Assembly: GCA_031265205.1 (NCBI GenBank)
Contig: JAISCZ010000110.1
Location: 1 to 33,189 of the forward strand
DNA from: Deltaproteobacteria bacterium
Lineage (GTDB): Bacteria > Desulfobacterota > Desulfarculia > Adiutricales > Adiutricaceae
DNA: 33,189 nt
Direction of reading: 5' to 3'
Shown: piece by piece, positions 1-8,278 of the stretch
Layout: every line of letters begins with the position of its first letter
Numbering within the stretch: position 1 is the first letter of the stretch
Program-made: the position numbers and the translations under genes
Notes under the pieces: generated by a model
Told to the model about the DNA's origin: nothing
What the model saw: the letters and a program-made list of their open reading frames with translations, nothing else
The model's database searches: none

Positions 1-14
1 GCCTGGTGGACAAA

Positions 15-37
15 CCTGGCCTTTCCACCAGGCCAGG
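15..37. repeat. Inverted repeat at the left edge
   Basis: CCTGGCC (15-21) and GGCCAGG (31-37) are perfect inverted repeats. They compete with a second pairing, CCTGGTGG (2-9) with CCACCAGG (25-32), so only one stem can form at a time. This may be native sequence upstream of obg or part of the left end of the transposon. Its role is unknown. Confidence 0.4.
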
Positions 38-148
38 GCTTACCCCAAAACGAATACGTTATTCCTAGCGATATGCCAATTTCATTCAACTAAATTGCTA
101 CCTTTTTTAATCTACACCCGGTAAATATGGCGCCTTTCACGGCGCGCG

Positions 149-157
149 TGATATAAT
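149..157 (+). promoter_or_regulatory. Extended -10 promoter for tnpB
   Basis: TGA-TATAAT at 149-157 is an extended -10 element with a perfect hexamer. No good -35 is visible, which is usual for extended -10 promoters. It lies about 66 bases before the tnpB ATG. A 12-base palindrome TCGGCGCGCCGA (171-182) sits just downstream of the expected start point. Confidence 0.5.
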
Positions 158-222
158 ATAAATTAGGTAGTCGGCGCGCCGATTGATATCATAAGAAAAT
201 ACTTCTAAAACCAGGGGAAACG

Positions 223-1419
223 ATGAACAAGGCGTTCGTGTTCCGAATATATCCGAACGGGGAGCGGGAAGTCCTGATAAACGGGACTTTCGGCCGTTGC
301 CGTTTCGTCTGGAACCGGATGCTGACAGACAGGAAGATTTGGTGTCTGATAACCAATGATTCGGTACGGATCGCCCCGGCGCGGTACAAGAAGCGCTGGC
401 CCTGGCCGCGAGAAATCGACAGTATGGCCCCGCGCGACGTCCCGCTGAACCAGGAGAAGGCGTTCCGGGACTTCTTCAGGAACCCCGGCCATTTCGGGTC
501 CCCGAAATACAAGAGCAAGCGCGGGGACAGGCCGAGTTATACCACCAACCTGATTGGCGGGAACATCGAATTACGGGGCGACGGCAAGCTAAAGCTCCCG
601 AAACTGGGCCTGGCGAAGGTCATCCGGCGTCGCGATATCCCGGAAGACTACAGGTTGAAGTCGGTCACGGCGAGCCGGAACGCGGCCGGCCAGTGTCACG
701 CGGCGCTCCCGCGCGAGTTCGACGCGCCGGCCCCGGCGGCGGTCGAGACGGACGCGGACAAGGCGCTCGGCCTGGATTTCTCGACGCCGGATCTTTACGT
801 TGATTCGGAGGGGAAGAAACCCGGCGAGCCGAGGCGTCGCGGAAACGCCGAGAAGAGGCTCGCCCGCGAGCGGAGGAAGCTTCACAAGCGCGGGAAGGGG
901 AGCGAGAACGGGAATAAACAGAGGAACAGATTGGCTAAACGCCACCTTAAGGCGCGGAACCAGCGGAAAGATTTCCTCGAGAAGGAGTCGGGGCGGATAG
1001 CCCACGCCTTCGACGCCGTGATCGCCGAGGACATCGACACGCGCGGCGTGGCCCAGGCGTCGCGGCGCGGCGAGAGCGTGGCCGACAACGGCTGGGGCAT
1101 GTTCGTGAACATGTCGCGCCGCGAGCTGGAGGAACGGGGCAAGAGGTTCGTCCTAGTGGACAGGTTCTATCCTTCCAGCGAGACCCGTTCGGCCCGCGGG
1201 GCCGCGCGACCGGCCCTGGGCCTGGCTGAAAGGGTCCGCGTCCGCGACAGGCGCGGACACGCGCGGGTCGCGGACGTAAACGCCGCCTTGAATATAAGGG
1301 CCGAGGGCCCGCGTACGCTCGGCCTGGCCATCGACAAGAACCGCGGGACACGCGGAGTTAGCCCGGACGTAAATCTGGCGGGCCCGAGACGCCTTGAACG
1401 GGAAGCCCCTGGGCTTTAG
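223..1419 (+). CDS. tnpB: TnpB-like RNA-guided nuclease with a cysteine-less zinc ribbon
   Basis: This is a 398-residue protein of the IS200/IS605 TnpB family. The N-terminus FRIYPN...FGRCRFVWN and the patch FFRNPGHFGSPKYKSK match the family. RuvC-I is LGLDFSTPDLYVDSEG (Asp present), RuvC-II is VIAEDIDTRG (Glu present), and RuvC-III is ADVNAALNI (Asp present). The expected zinc ribbon (TCSxCG ... CxxCG) reads TRSARG ... RDRRG, so all four cysteines are arginines (codons CGT or CGC). The Asp-Arg of the usual DRD before the last catalytic Asp is also changed. ATG at 223 is preceded by AGGGG at 213-217. TnpB proteins use an RNA made from the 3' end of the element and cut the empty donor site. 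Whether this copy still works is unclear. The full-length frame argues against old decay. Confidence 0.88.
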   Translation: MNKAFVFRIYPNGEREVLINGTFGRCRFVWNRMLTDRKIWCLITNDSVRIAPARYKKRWPWPREIDSMAPRDVPLNQEKAFRDFFRNPGHFGSPKYKSKRGDRPSYTTNLIGGNIELRGDGKLKLPKLGLAKVIRRRDIPEDYRLKSVTASRNAAGQCHAALPREFDAPAPAAVETDADKALGLDFSTPDLYVDSEGKKPGEPRRRGNAEKRLARERRKLHKRGKGSENGNKQRNRLAKRHLKARNQRKDFLEKESGRIAHAFDAVIAEDIDTRGVAQASRRGESVADNGWGMFVNMSRRELEERGKRFVLVDRFYPSSETRSARGAARPALGLAERVRVRDRRGHARVADVNAALNIRAEGPRTLGLAIDKNRGTRGVSPDVNLAGPRRLEREAPGL

Positions 1420-1426
1420 CCCGGGG
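1406..1426 (+). ncRNA. Right-end hairpin, predicted 3' part of the TnpB guide (omega) RNA scaffold
   Basis: The stem pairs CCCC and GGGCT (1406-1415, T1410 bulged) with AGCCC and GGGG (1418-1426). In this family the guide RNA covers the end of tnpB and the right end, and the adjacent flank acts as guide. Here the guide would be the first codons of obg. Only the hairpin is seen directly; the RNA ends are not determined. Confidence 0.5.
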
Positions 1427-1435
1427 TACGTCACT

Positions 1436-2443
1436 TTGAAATTCGTGGATCAAGCCAAAATTTACGTCAGTTCCGGCCACGGCGGGGCGGGTTGCGTCAG
1501 TTTCCGCCGCGAAAAATATATCCCCCGCGGGGGGCCCGACGGGGGGAACGGCGGTCGGGGCGGGGACGTCATAATCGTCGCCACGAGCCAGAAAGAGACC
1601 CTCCTGCGCTTCCACTTCAACCAGCATTTCGCGGCGCGCGCCGGCCAGCCGGGGCGCGGGCGCAACCAGACCGGGGAAAACGGGGGAGATCTCGTCGTCA
1701 ACGTGCCCCCGGGGACCATGGTCAAAGACGCCGAAACGGAAGAGCTGCTCTTTGACTTGGCGCTTCCCGGCGCGCGCTGCGTGGTGGCCAAAGGCGGGAG
1801 GGGCGGCCAGGGCAACGCCGGCTTCGCCTCCAGCACCATGCGGAGCCCCCGCTTCGCCCAGCCGGGGGGCGACAAGGAAGAGCGGAGAATTCTCTTGGAG
1901 CTGCGCCTCCTGGCCGACGCCGCCCTCGTGGGCTACCCCAACGTGGGGAAGTCCACCCTTGTTTCCCGTCTCTCGGCGGCCCGCCCCAAAATCGCGGACT
2001 ACGCCTTCACGACCCTCGTCCCCCATTTAGGCGTGGTGGAGGCCGGCGAGGAGTCCTCCTTCGTCCTGGCCGATCTCCCGGGCTTAATCGACGGGGCCTC
2101 GCGGGGCCTGGGCCTGGGGCATCAATTTTTAAAGCACGTCTCCCGCGCGGCCGTCCTGGTCCACGTCCTCGACCCCCAAAGGATGGACCTCGAAGCCCCC
2201 CTCAAGGATTTGCGCCAAATCGAGGCGGAGCTGAAAAAATACGACCCGGCCCTTCTCCGCAAGCCCAAGCTCGTGGCCTTGGGCAAAATGGACTTGGAGG
2301 AAGGCCCCCCGGCCCTCGCGGCCTATCGGCGCGTAAAATCCCGCGCCCCGCTCTATCCCTTTTCCGCGGTGACTGGCGAGGGCCTCGACCCCCTGCGCTG
2401 GGCCATCTGGGAGCGGGTGCGCGCCAGCCGCGGGTCCCACTAG
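1436..2443 (+). CDS. obg: Obg-family GTPase (ribosome assembly / stress GTPase)
   Basis: This is a 335-residue essential-type GTPase that acts in large ribosomal subunit maturation. The glycine-rich Obg fold occupies residues 1 to about 158 (GHGGAGCVSFRREKY, GGNGGRGGDV). The G domain follows, with G1 GYPNVGKST, G2 YAFTTLVPHLGVV, G3 DLPGLIDGASRGLGLG, and G5 SAVTGEG. The G4 motif reads GKMD rather than NKxD. There is no C-terminal OCT extension. I chose TTG at 1436 because it gives the family-typical N-terminus MKFVD. The frame also opens further upstream at TTG 1394, inside the transposon. The only Shine-Dalgarno-like sequence is GGGG at 1423-1426, which is the 3' arm of the transposon hairpin. 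The insertion has therefore probably replaced the native leader and could alter expression. Confidence 0.93.
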   Translation: MKFVDQAKIYVSSGHGGAGCVSFRREKYIPRGGPDGGNGGRGGDVIIVATSQKETLLRFHFNQHFAARAGQPGRGRNQTGENGGDLVVNVPPGTMVKDAETEELLFDLALPGARCVVAKGGRGGQGNAGFASSTMRSPRFAQPGGDKEERRILLELRLLADAALVGYPNVGKSTLVSRLSAARPKIADYAFTTLVPHLGVVEAGEESSFVLADLPGLIDGASRGLGLGHQFLKHVSRAAVLVHVLDPQRMDLEAPLKDLRQIEAELKKYDPALLRKPKLVALGKMDLEEGPPALAAYRRVKSRAPLYPFSAVTGEGLDPLRWAIWERVRASRGSH

Positions 2444-2476
2444 CCCCGCCGCGAGGAAAAGCCTTCATCGTTCCCC

Positions 2477-2515
2477 GGGGGCGCCACGCCCCCGCGCGGG
2501 GGGGAAGGCGCCCCC
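2477..2515. terminator. GC-rich hairpin after obg
   Basis: GGGGGCGCC (2477-2485) pairs with GGCGCCCCC (2507-2515), and the loop itself contains a C-run/G-run pairing. It lies about 35 bases beyond the obg stop. No T-tract follows, so it is either a weak or factor-assisted terminator, or simply a GC-rich dyad. Confidence 0.4.
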
Positions 2516-2532
2516 GGCGACGCGCGAAAATC

Positions 2533-2562
2533 TTGTCAGGCGCGCGCGTCCGGTGTTAAAAT
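2533..2562 (+). promoter_or_regulatory. Sigma70-type promoter for the HD-GYP/FIST genes
   Basis: TTGTCA (2533-2538) and TAAAAT (2557-2562) are separated by 18 bases. This would start transcription near 2569 and leave an untranslated leader of about 320 bases. The leader (2570-2888) is GC-rich, and I see no gene in it. Confidence 0.5.
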
Positions 2563-2888
2563 TAGCTGGCCCGAGAGTCCCGCCCAGAGCGCTTTTTCCG
2601 CGCGCGAGCCCTCCCGCGCCGCGTAAGCGGATCCCCTTATTCCGCGCCATTACCCCCCGCGTTTCCGCGCGCCCGCCGCGCGCCCCTTTGATCCTCCCCC
2701 CAGAAAGACGCTCTCTATTTCCCCCATGGAGATCCTTCCCGCGCCTTTTGGCCCGCCGCTCGCGCGCCCTTAAAAACCCCCAAAGTTTTCAAAGGGCGCC
2801 CCGCCCCGCGCGGGGCTCGCCCTAAGAGGGCGGCGCGCCTTTCCGCGAGGACTTTCTAAAGGAAACGCGGCCAGCTTTGGGTTTTCAC

Positions 2889-3914
2889 ATGAAAAACATC
2901 TTAATCGTTGACGACAATTTAACGAACCTGGAGCAGATAAGCATCCAAATAGAGGACGACTTTGACGTCACCTTGGCCAAATCGGGAGCCCAGTGCCTCC
3001 TCATTTGCGATCGGGCGGTCCCGGATCTCATTTTGCTGGACATCGAAATGCCGGACATGGACGGCTTCGAGACCTTCGCCAAACTCCGGGAAAACCGCTC
3101 CCTCCGCGCCATTCCCGTAATCTTCCTGACGGCGAGCCACGACCCCAAGGTCGAGGTCAAGGCCCTCCTCGCCGGGGCCCAGGACTTCATTAGCAAACCC
3201 GTGGAGAGGGAAATACTACTCCACCGCCTCCAAACCCACCTGGACCTGGCCGAGGCGAAAGCCCAAATATCGGCCCTGGCCGCGGACCTTGAGGACTCCC
3301 TCATCGCCTCTTTTTCCGATCTCTTGGAAGGAAGGGGAAGCTCCTTCGGGAAAGCCCAGAGGACTTCCCGTTACGTGCGCTTCCTGGGCGACGAGCTGCG
3401 GGCCCGCGACGCTTTTCCGGGGCACGTGAACGAAAACAACATCGCCTTGCTCTCCCGGGCCGCGCCCCTCTACGACGTGGGCAAACTCGCCATCAGCGAA
3501 AGCGTCTTGCTCAAGCCCGCCATGCTCAACGACGAGGAGTTCGCCGCCATCAAGAACCACGTCACTTTGGGGGCGAGTATCCTCCAAAAACTCTTCCAGG
3601 AATTCAAGCGCGAGCGGGGCTTTGAGGACTACGCCGTCGCCATGGCCCTTTCGCACCACGAGCGCTGGGACGGCAAAGGATATCCCCACGGCCTCAAAGG
3701 AGAGAATATCCCCTTCTGCGCGCGGTTGATGGCCGTGGCCGACGTCTTTGACGCCCTCGTGGACGCGCGGGTCTACAAAAAGCCCTTAAGCTTCCCGGAC
3801 GCTTTCCGCGCCATCCTCTCGGGGTCCGGCACCGTCTTTGACCCCACGATCGTCGAGGCCTTCCGCGCCGCGAAGGACAAATTCGGGGCCGTCGCCGAGG
3901 AACTGCGCCCATGA
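2889..3914 (+). CDS. Response regulator with HD-GYP-like output domain (degenerate metal site)
   Basis: This is a 341-residue cytoplasmic protein. Residues 1-120 form a receiver domain: acidic D8 and D9, phosphoacceptor D51 in LLDIEMPDMDG, T81, and K103 in ISKP. Residues about 140-330 match the HD-GYP domain, which hydrolyses cyclic-di-GMP, with HHERWDGKGYP at 256-266 followed by GLKGENIP. The HD pair itself reads APLYDVGK, so the metal-binding His is Tyr195. The upstream TGxH-like position reads GKAQR. Catalysis may therefore be lost or altered, leaving a binding or partner-contact role. I chose ATG 2889 over TTG 2877 because it gives a standard receiver start. The stop overlaps the next gene by 4 bp (ATGA), so the two are translationally coupled. 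The kinase at 5649 is the obvious candidate partner. Confidence 0.9.
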   Translation: MKNILIVDDNLTNLEQISIQIEDDFDVTLAKSGAQCLLICDRAVPDLILLDIEMPDMDGFETFAKLRENRSLRAIPVIFLTASHDPKVEVKALLAGAQDFISKPVEREILLHRLQTHLDLAEAKAQISALAADLEDSLIASFSDLLEGRGSSFGKAQRTSRYVRFLGDELRARDAFPGHVNENNIALLSRAAPLYDVGKLAISESVLLKPAMLNDEEFAAIKNHVTLGASILQKLFQEFKRERGFEDYAVAMALSHHERWDGKGYPHGLKGENIPFCARLMAVADVFDALVDARVYKKPLSFPDAFRAILSGSGTVFDPTIVEAFRAAKDKFGAVAEELRP

Positions 3915-5071
3915 TCGACGTCCTCCTCGCCCAGACGCGGGAGGTGGACGATGTCGAGGCGGCCCTCCGGGAGGTCCTCGCCCTCCTCAATTTAGGCCAG
4001 CGCCTCAAGAAAAACTCCGTGGGCCTTCTCTCCTGCGCCAACGCCTTTCTGGAGTCCGGAGCGGTCAAGGCCATCTGCGAGCGCCTGCCCTTTCCCGTGG
4101 TGGGGATCAACTCCCTCCTCAATTCCACGTCCCTGGGCGCCCTGGACGCCGCGCTCCTCTCCCTCGCGGTCTTAACGAGCGACGAGATCCACTTCGCGGC
4201 GGGCCTTTCCGAGCCCCTGGAGCCCGAATGCCGGGGCGCCGTCATCGACGCTTATCTTGAGACTGAGCGGCTCTTAGCCTCCCGGCCCGCCCTGGCCATC
4301 GTCCAGGCCCCCGCGCTCGCCTCCATCGCCGTCGGGGAGAAAATCGCGCGCGTCTTCGACGAGGTCTCCGACTCCGTCCCCCTCTTCGGGTCCCAGGCGG
4401 CGGATTACTCCACTTACCTGCGCGCCCCCCAGGTCATCTATAACGGCGAGGCCTTCAGCGACTGTCTAGCCATGGTCCTCATTGAGGGCCGCGTCCAGCC
4501 GCGCTTCGACGTCTTTCCCGTCTCCCCCCACAAGGCTATCCACCAAAAGGCCATCGTCACGGCCTCCCAGGGAAACGTCCTCATGGAGGTCAACGGCGTG
4601 CCCGTGTTGGAATACATGGAGTCCCTTGGACTCTGCTGGTACGGGCACATCTCGGGCACCCACTGCATTCCCATCTTTCTAGACCGCGGGGACGGCAATC
4701 CCCCCACGGCGCGCACCATCCACTCCCAGACCCCCGAGGGCCACATCGTGCTCTGCGGCGACGCCCCCATCGACACGACCCTGGGGATTGGGTCCCTTTC
4801 CCCGGAGGACGTGCTCTCGACCGCCGCCGCGGTGGGCCAGAAGGCCAAGTTCCTGAGGCCGAACGCTCTTGTCATGTACTCCTGCCTCTCGCGGAACATC
4901 GCCCTGGGCCTGGACTACATGGCGGAAATAGAAACGCTCCAGCGGCATTTGGAGGGCTGCGTCCCCTACCTCTTTTCCTACTCCAGCGGGGAATTTTGCC
5001 CGGTCACCCGCCAGGACGGCAGAAGCCACAACGAGTACCATAATATGTCTCTGGTGACCCTCTCCCTTTAG
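3911..5071 (+). CDS. FIST domain sensory protein
   Basis: This 386-residue protein matches the FIST_N plus FIST_C architecture, a sensory module thought to bind small ligands such as amino acids. Typical parts are the N-terminal stretch with INSLLNSTSLGALDAALLSL, the middle FGSQAADYSTY, and the C-terminal half with GLCWYGHISGTH and FLRPNALVMYSCLSR, ending in SYSSGEFCPVTR. There is no signal peptide or membrane helix, so it should be cytoplasmic. It starts inside the stop of the receiver/HD-GYP gene (ATGA overlap), which implies joint expression. FIST proteins often sit beside signalling proteins and probably feed ligand status to them. The ligand cannot be told from sequence. Confidence 0.85.
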   Translation: MIDVLLAQTREVDDVEAALREVLALLNLGQRLKKNSVGLLSCANAFLESGAVKAICERLPFPVVGINSLLNSTSLGALDAALLSLAVLTSDEIHFAAGLSEPLEPECRGAVIDAYLETERLLASRPALAIVQAPALASIAVGEKIARVFDEVSDSVPLFGSQAADYSTYLRAPQVIYNGEAFSDCLAMVLIEGRVQPRFDVFPVSPHKAIHQKAIVTASQGNVLMEVNGVPVLEYMESLGLCWYGHISGTHCIPIFLDRGDGNPPTARTIHSQTPEGHIVLCGDAPIDTTLGIGSLSPEDVLSTAAAVGQKAKFLRPNALVMYSCLSRNIALGLDYMAEIETLQRHLEGCVPYLFSYSSGEFCPVTRQDGRSHNEYHNMSLVTLSL

Positions 5072-5156
5072 CCCCGCCTCGCGAACGTCTTTTTAAACGC
5101 TCGCGCGCGACCGCGCGAGCGGGAGCGAGCGCGCGAGTCTTCTCCACTTTCGCCCC

Positions 5157-5192
5157 GGCGCCCTGAGTTCCTCGGGGGCGCCTGATTATTTT
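5157..5192 (+). terminator. Intrinsic terminator after the FIST gene
   Basis: GGCGCCCTGAG (5157-5167) pairs with CTCGGGGGCGCC (5171-5182) around the loop TTC with one bulge, followed by TGATTATTTT. A second GC hairpin, GCTCGCGCG/CGCGCGAGC (5099-5107/5112-5120), lies between it and the stop codon. Confidence 0.6.
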
Positions 5193-5648
5193 GGGCGAAA
5201 AAAAAGCGCCCCTTTCGCCACGCGGGGAAAGACCCCGGCGCTCATGGCGCCAACGCGAGCCGCCTTATCGCGGGGAAAACCTCGCGCGGAAGCCGCGGGA
5301 CCTCGCGGGGAAGGCCGCCACCCCGCCACCCCCGCCGGGAGGGGCCCGCGATCTATTTGCCAAAAAAGAGGATTTCTTTTAATCTCTATTCATGGGCCCT
5401 CGCGCGCGCCGTCTTTTCCCCGGAGGCGAATTTACGGCGCGAGCGATTTCGCCAGACGCATCCCCCGCCATATCTCCCCTCTCGCGCGGTAAGGCCTCCC
5501 CGGCCCATATCCCTTAACCCCCCTTTAGGCCTTCCCCCCCAAACGGCGGGAAAATCCTTTGGGGCGCCATCCCGCGCTCTCGCCGGCGGGAGGGCGCCGC
5601 GCGCGAAGCTCCCCCAAAGGGGGCTTCCCGGCGACAGAGGCGCCGCGA
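5193..5648. other. Gene-free leader before the hybrid kinase
   Basis: The stretch is GC-rich. Open frames cross it but show no family similarity. A weak promoter candidate is TTGCCA (5357-5362) with TAATCT (5380-5385), 17 bases apart. AGAGG at 5636-5640 serves as ribosome binding site for the kinase. I see nothing else of note. Confidence 0.4.
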
Positions 5649-8123
5649 TTGACCACGAAATCTCCCCTAGCCCCAGCCGATCCCGCCCGCCCGACTCTGG
5701 AGGAATACCAGAATCTGGAGCTGGAACTGCGCCGCCAACGCCGGGAAACCAAGATCATCGTCCGCCAGCACGCCTTTCTCCAGGAACTCATGCAAAGGAC
5801 CAAGGCCGCCACCGCCGGGAATATCAACCTCTCGACGGTGCTTTCGGCGGAAAGGTCCAGCCAGGAGATCTTTTTCAACCTCATTCTGCAGAACAGCCAA
5901 AACATCATTTTGGTCTTCGACGGCGGCAACCGCCTCCTCTACTGCACGAACTATTTCCTCCACATGGCCGGCCTTTCCCACCTGGGGCTCATCGTGGGGC
6001 GCACTTTCCGGGAAGTCTTCGGCAAACACGTCCCGGAGCCCGAGATGGGCAACCTCGAGCGGATTTACCTCCAGGCCGTCCAGAATAAACAGCTCATCAA
6101 ATACACGACCACCATCAATTTCGACAAAACGGAGCGGGCGCGCACCTATTCCATCAATATCACCCCCCTCATGGACCCGAGCGTGAAACTCTCGGGCACC
6201 CTACTCCTGTTCCACGACCAGACGGAGGTCCTCCAGGCGCGGCAGGCCGAAGAGGCCAACAAGGCCAAAAGCCTCTTCTTGGCCAACATGAGCCACGAGA
6301 TCCGGACCCCCTTAAACACCATCATGGGCCTCAGCGACGTGGAGCTCCAAAGCCAGCTCCCCCCGAGCACCCTTTCCAATTTGGAAAAAATCTACTCCGC
6401 CGGGGCCAACCTCCTTTCCATTATCAATGACCTTTTGGACATCAGCAAAGTGGAAAGCGGCAAGTTCGAGCTCACGCCCGCCCCTTACGAGTTTCCCTCC
6501 CTCTTGGGGGACGCGATTAACCTTAACTCCACGCGCGTGGGGGCCAAGCCCATTGAAATAGAGCTGGACATCGACCCCATGATCCCCGTCTCCCTCAAGG
6601 GAGACGAGGTCCGCATCAAGCAGATTCTCAACAATATCCTCTCCAACGCCATCAAATACACCGACCGCGGCGTTATCCGCGTCAAAGTATCCGTGACCTT
6701 CAACGAAGGCTCCAACGACTGTTTTCTCACCTTCAGCGTCAGCGACACGGGGCGCGGCATCCGCGAGAAAGACCTGGAAAAGCTTTTCTCCAACTACGTG
6801 CAGCTGGACCGGGAGGCCAACCGCTACATCGAGGGAACGGGCCTGGGGCTCTCGATCACCAAAAATCTCGTGGAACTCATGCGCGGGACCATCAGCGTCG
6901 AGAGCGAGTTCGGCAAAGGCTCCTGCTTTACGGCCTCCATCCTCCAGGAGATCCTGGACCGTTCCCCCATCGGGGAGGAAATCGTCGAGAACCTCAAATC
7001 CTTCCAGTTCGTGGAAAGACAGCACTCCAAGGACCTGGCCCGCTCCTATATGCCCTACGCCAGGGTCCTTTTAGTCGACGACGTGGTCACCAATTTGGAC
7101 GTGGGCAAGGCCCTCTTGGAGCCCTACGGCATCGTCTCCCACTGCGCCGCCTCCGGGGAAGAGGCCGTGGGCCTGGTGCGCCAGGCCGGAGTCAAATACG
7201 ATCTTATCTTTATGGACCACATGATGCCCCGGATGGACGGGGTGGAGGCCGCGCGAATTATCCGCCACGAAATCGGCACCCCCTACGCGCGCCAGGTGCC
7301 CATTATCGCGCTCACGGCCAACGCCATCGTGGGCATTGAAAAGATGTTTATCGCCAACGGCTTTCAGGGCTTCATCTCCAAGCCCATCGACCTGATTCAG
7401 CTCGACGGCGTCTTAAACCGCTTCATCCGCGACGTCCAGGACGAGGCGACCCTCGTCCAGGCGGAAAAGGAGCGCTTAGAGCTCCAACGCGAAAGTTTCC
7501 AGAGGACGCGCCTCAAAGAAAGCTCGCCTTTGCGCTCCCGGCACGTCCCGGGGCTCAACGTCGCCGAAGGGTTGGCCCGCTGCGACAACAACGCCGCGCG
7601 CTACCTGCCCCTGCTCGAGTCCTTCGCGCGGTACACCGGCAAAATTTTAGAAGAAATCGCCAACCCCGACAATCTCGATCTCAACTCTTACCGCGTCAAA
7701 ATCCACGGCCTCAAAGGCTCGAGTTTCGGGGTCTGCGCCCAGAAGGTGGGCGAGCTGGCGGCGGACCTCGAAAACGCCGCCAAGAGAGGCGACAAGGATT
7801 TTATCCGCAAAACAAATTCGATCTTCATCGTCGCGGCCAACGCCCTCATCGCGGACATTCTCGCCCTTTTAAGCGATTTCTCGCCCGAGTCCGCCCCCGG
7901 CGCCGCGCGCAAGGAAACGCGCCGCCAACCCAGCCCGCGGTTGCTCCAAAACATTTTGGACAACTGCCGCCTTTTCAAAACCACCCAGATCAAAAAGGAC
8001 ATCAAGGAGCTGGACCGCTTCAGCTACGAAAAAGACGGCGATTTGGTCGCGTGGCTCAAAACCCAACTCGAAACCCTGGAGTACGACAGCATCAAAGAAA
8101 AACTTTCCGCGTTTTTGCGTTAA
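5649..8123 (+). CDS. Cytoplasmic PAS hybrid histidine kinase with receiver and HPt domains
   Basis: This 824-residue protein is a complete phosphorelay in one chain. Order: a short coiled coil (residues about 17-50), a PAS-like domain (about 75-195), HisKA with His216 in NMSHEIRTPLN, HATPase with ILNNILSNAIKYTDRG, SDTGRGI and GTGLGLSITKN, a receiver with Asp523 in LIFMDHMMPRMDG and Lys in ISKP, and an HPt domain with His686 in KIHGLKGSS. A helical tail of about 70 residues ends the protein. No membrane helix is seen, so it senses a cytoplasmic signal. I chose TTG 5649 because AGAGG stands eight bases before it; the frame opens earlier at 5559. Its HPt could pass phosphate to the receiver of the HD-GYP-like protein. 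That is inference from neighbourhood. Confidence 0.92.
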   Translation: MTTKSPLAPADPARPTLEEYQNLELELRRQRRETKIIVRQHAFLQELMQRTKAATAGNINLSTVLSAERSSQEIFFNLILQNSQNIILVFDGGNRLLYCTNYFLHMAGLSHLGLIVGRTFREVFGKHVPEPEMGNLERIYLQAVQNKQLIKYTTTINFDKTERARTYSINITPLMDPSVKLSGTLLLFHDQTEVLQARQAEEANKAKSLFLANMSHEIRTPLNTIMGLSDVELQSQLPPSTLSNLEKIYSAGANLLSIINDLLDISKVESGKFELTPAPYEFPSLLGDAINLNSTRVGAKPIEIELDIDPMIPVSLKGDEVRIKQILNNILSNAIKYTDRGVIRVKVSVTFNEGSNDCFLTFSVSDTGRGIREKDLEKLFSNYVQLDREANRYIEGTGLGLSITKNLVELMRGTISVESEFGKGSCFTASILQEILDRSPIGEEIVENLKSFQFVERQHSKDLARSYMPYARVLLVDDVVTNLDVGKALLEPYGIVSHCAASGEEAVGLVRQAGVKYDLIFMDHMMPRMDGVEAARIIRHEIGTPYARQVPIIALTANAIVGIEKMFIANGFQGFISKPIDLIQLDGVLNRFIRDVQDEATLVQAEKERLELQRESFQRTRLKESSPLRSRHVPGLNVAEGLARCDNNAARYLPLLESFARYTGKILEEIANPDNLDLNSYRVKIHGLKGSSFGVCAQKVGELAADLENAAKRGDKDFIRKTNSIFIVAANALIADILALLSDFSPESAPGAARKETRRQPSPRLLQNILDNCRLFKTTQIKKDIKELDRFSYEKDGDLVAWLKTQLETLEYDSIKEKLSAFLR

Positions 8124-8278
8124 GGCGCTTTCGCCCGCGCCGCCGCGCTTTTCCCTTAGTCCGCCCTTCCAACCAAGTTACGCGCCGCCCTTTTTTCCTT
8201 TTTCGCGTTTTCCCGCCCTTTCGCCTTTGAGCCTTTCCGGACGAGGGGGTTCCGCTTTCCCCCGTCGCGAGGCGCCCC

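Larger units (their letters stand above)
44..1434 (+). mobile_element. IS200/IS605-group TnpB-only element (boundaries inferred)
   Basis: The element holds one tnpB gene and ends in the hairpin typical of this group, at 1406-1426 (CCCC-T-GGGCT / AGCCC-GGGG), followed by TACGTCAC. The left boundary is inferred: TTAC at 40-43 would be the target tetranucleotide, followed by a small dyad GAATA-CGT-TATTC at 52-64. Joining base 43 to base 1435 gives a plausible empty site in which AGGG (35-38) lies six bases before the obg TTG start. That supports these ends. No tnpA is visible, so this is either a TnpB-only (IS1341-like) element or tnpA lies left of the window. No target duplication is expected for this family. 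Confidence 0.55.

Noticed and set aside
2553..2825. 90-codon frame in the leader of the HD-GYP gene
   Set aside because: Arg/Pro/Ser-rich translation of GC-rich leader; its start lies on the -10 element of the likely promoter.
5357..6088. 243-codon plus-strand frame before and inside the kinase gene
   Set aside because: Pro/Arg-rich, runs into the PAS coding region out of frame, and has no motif.
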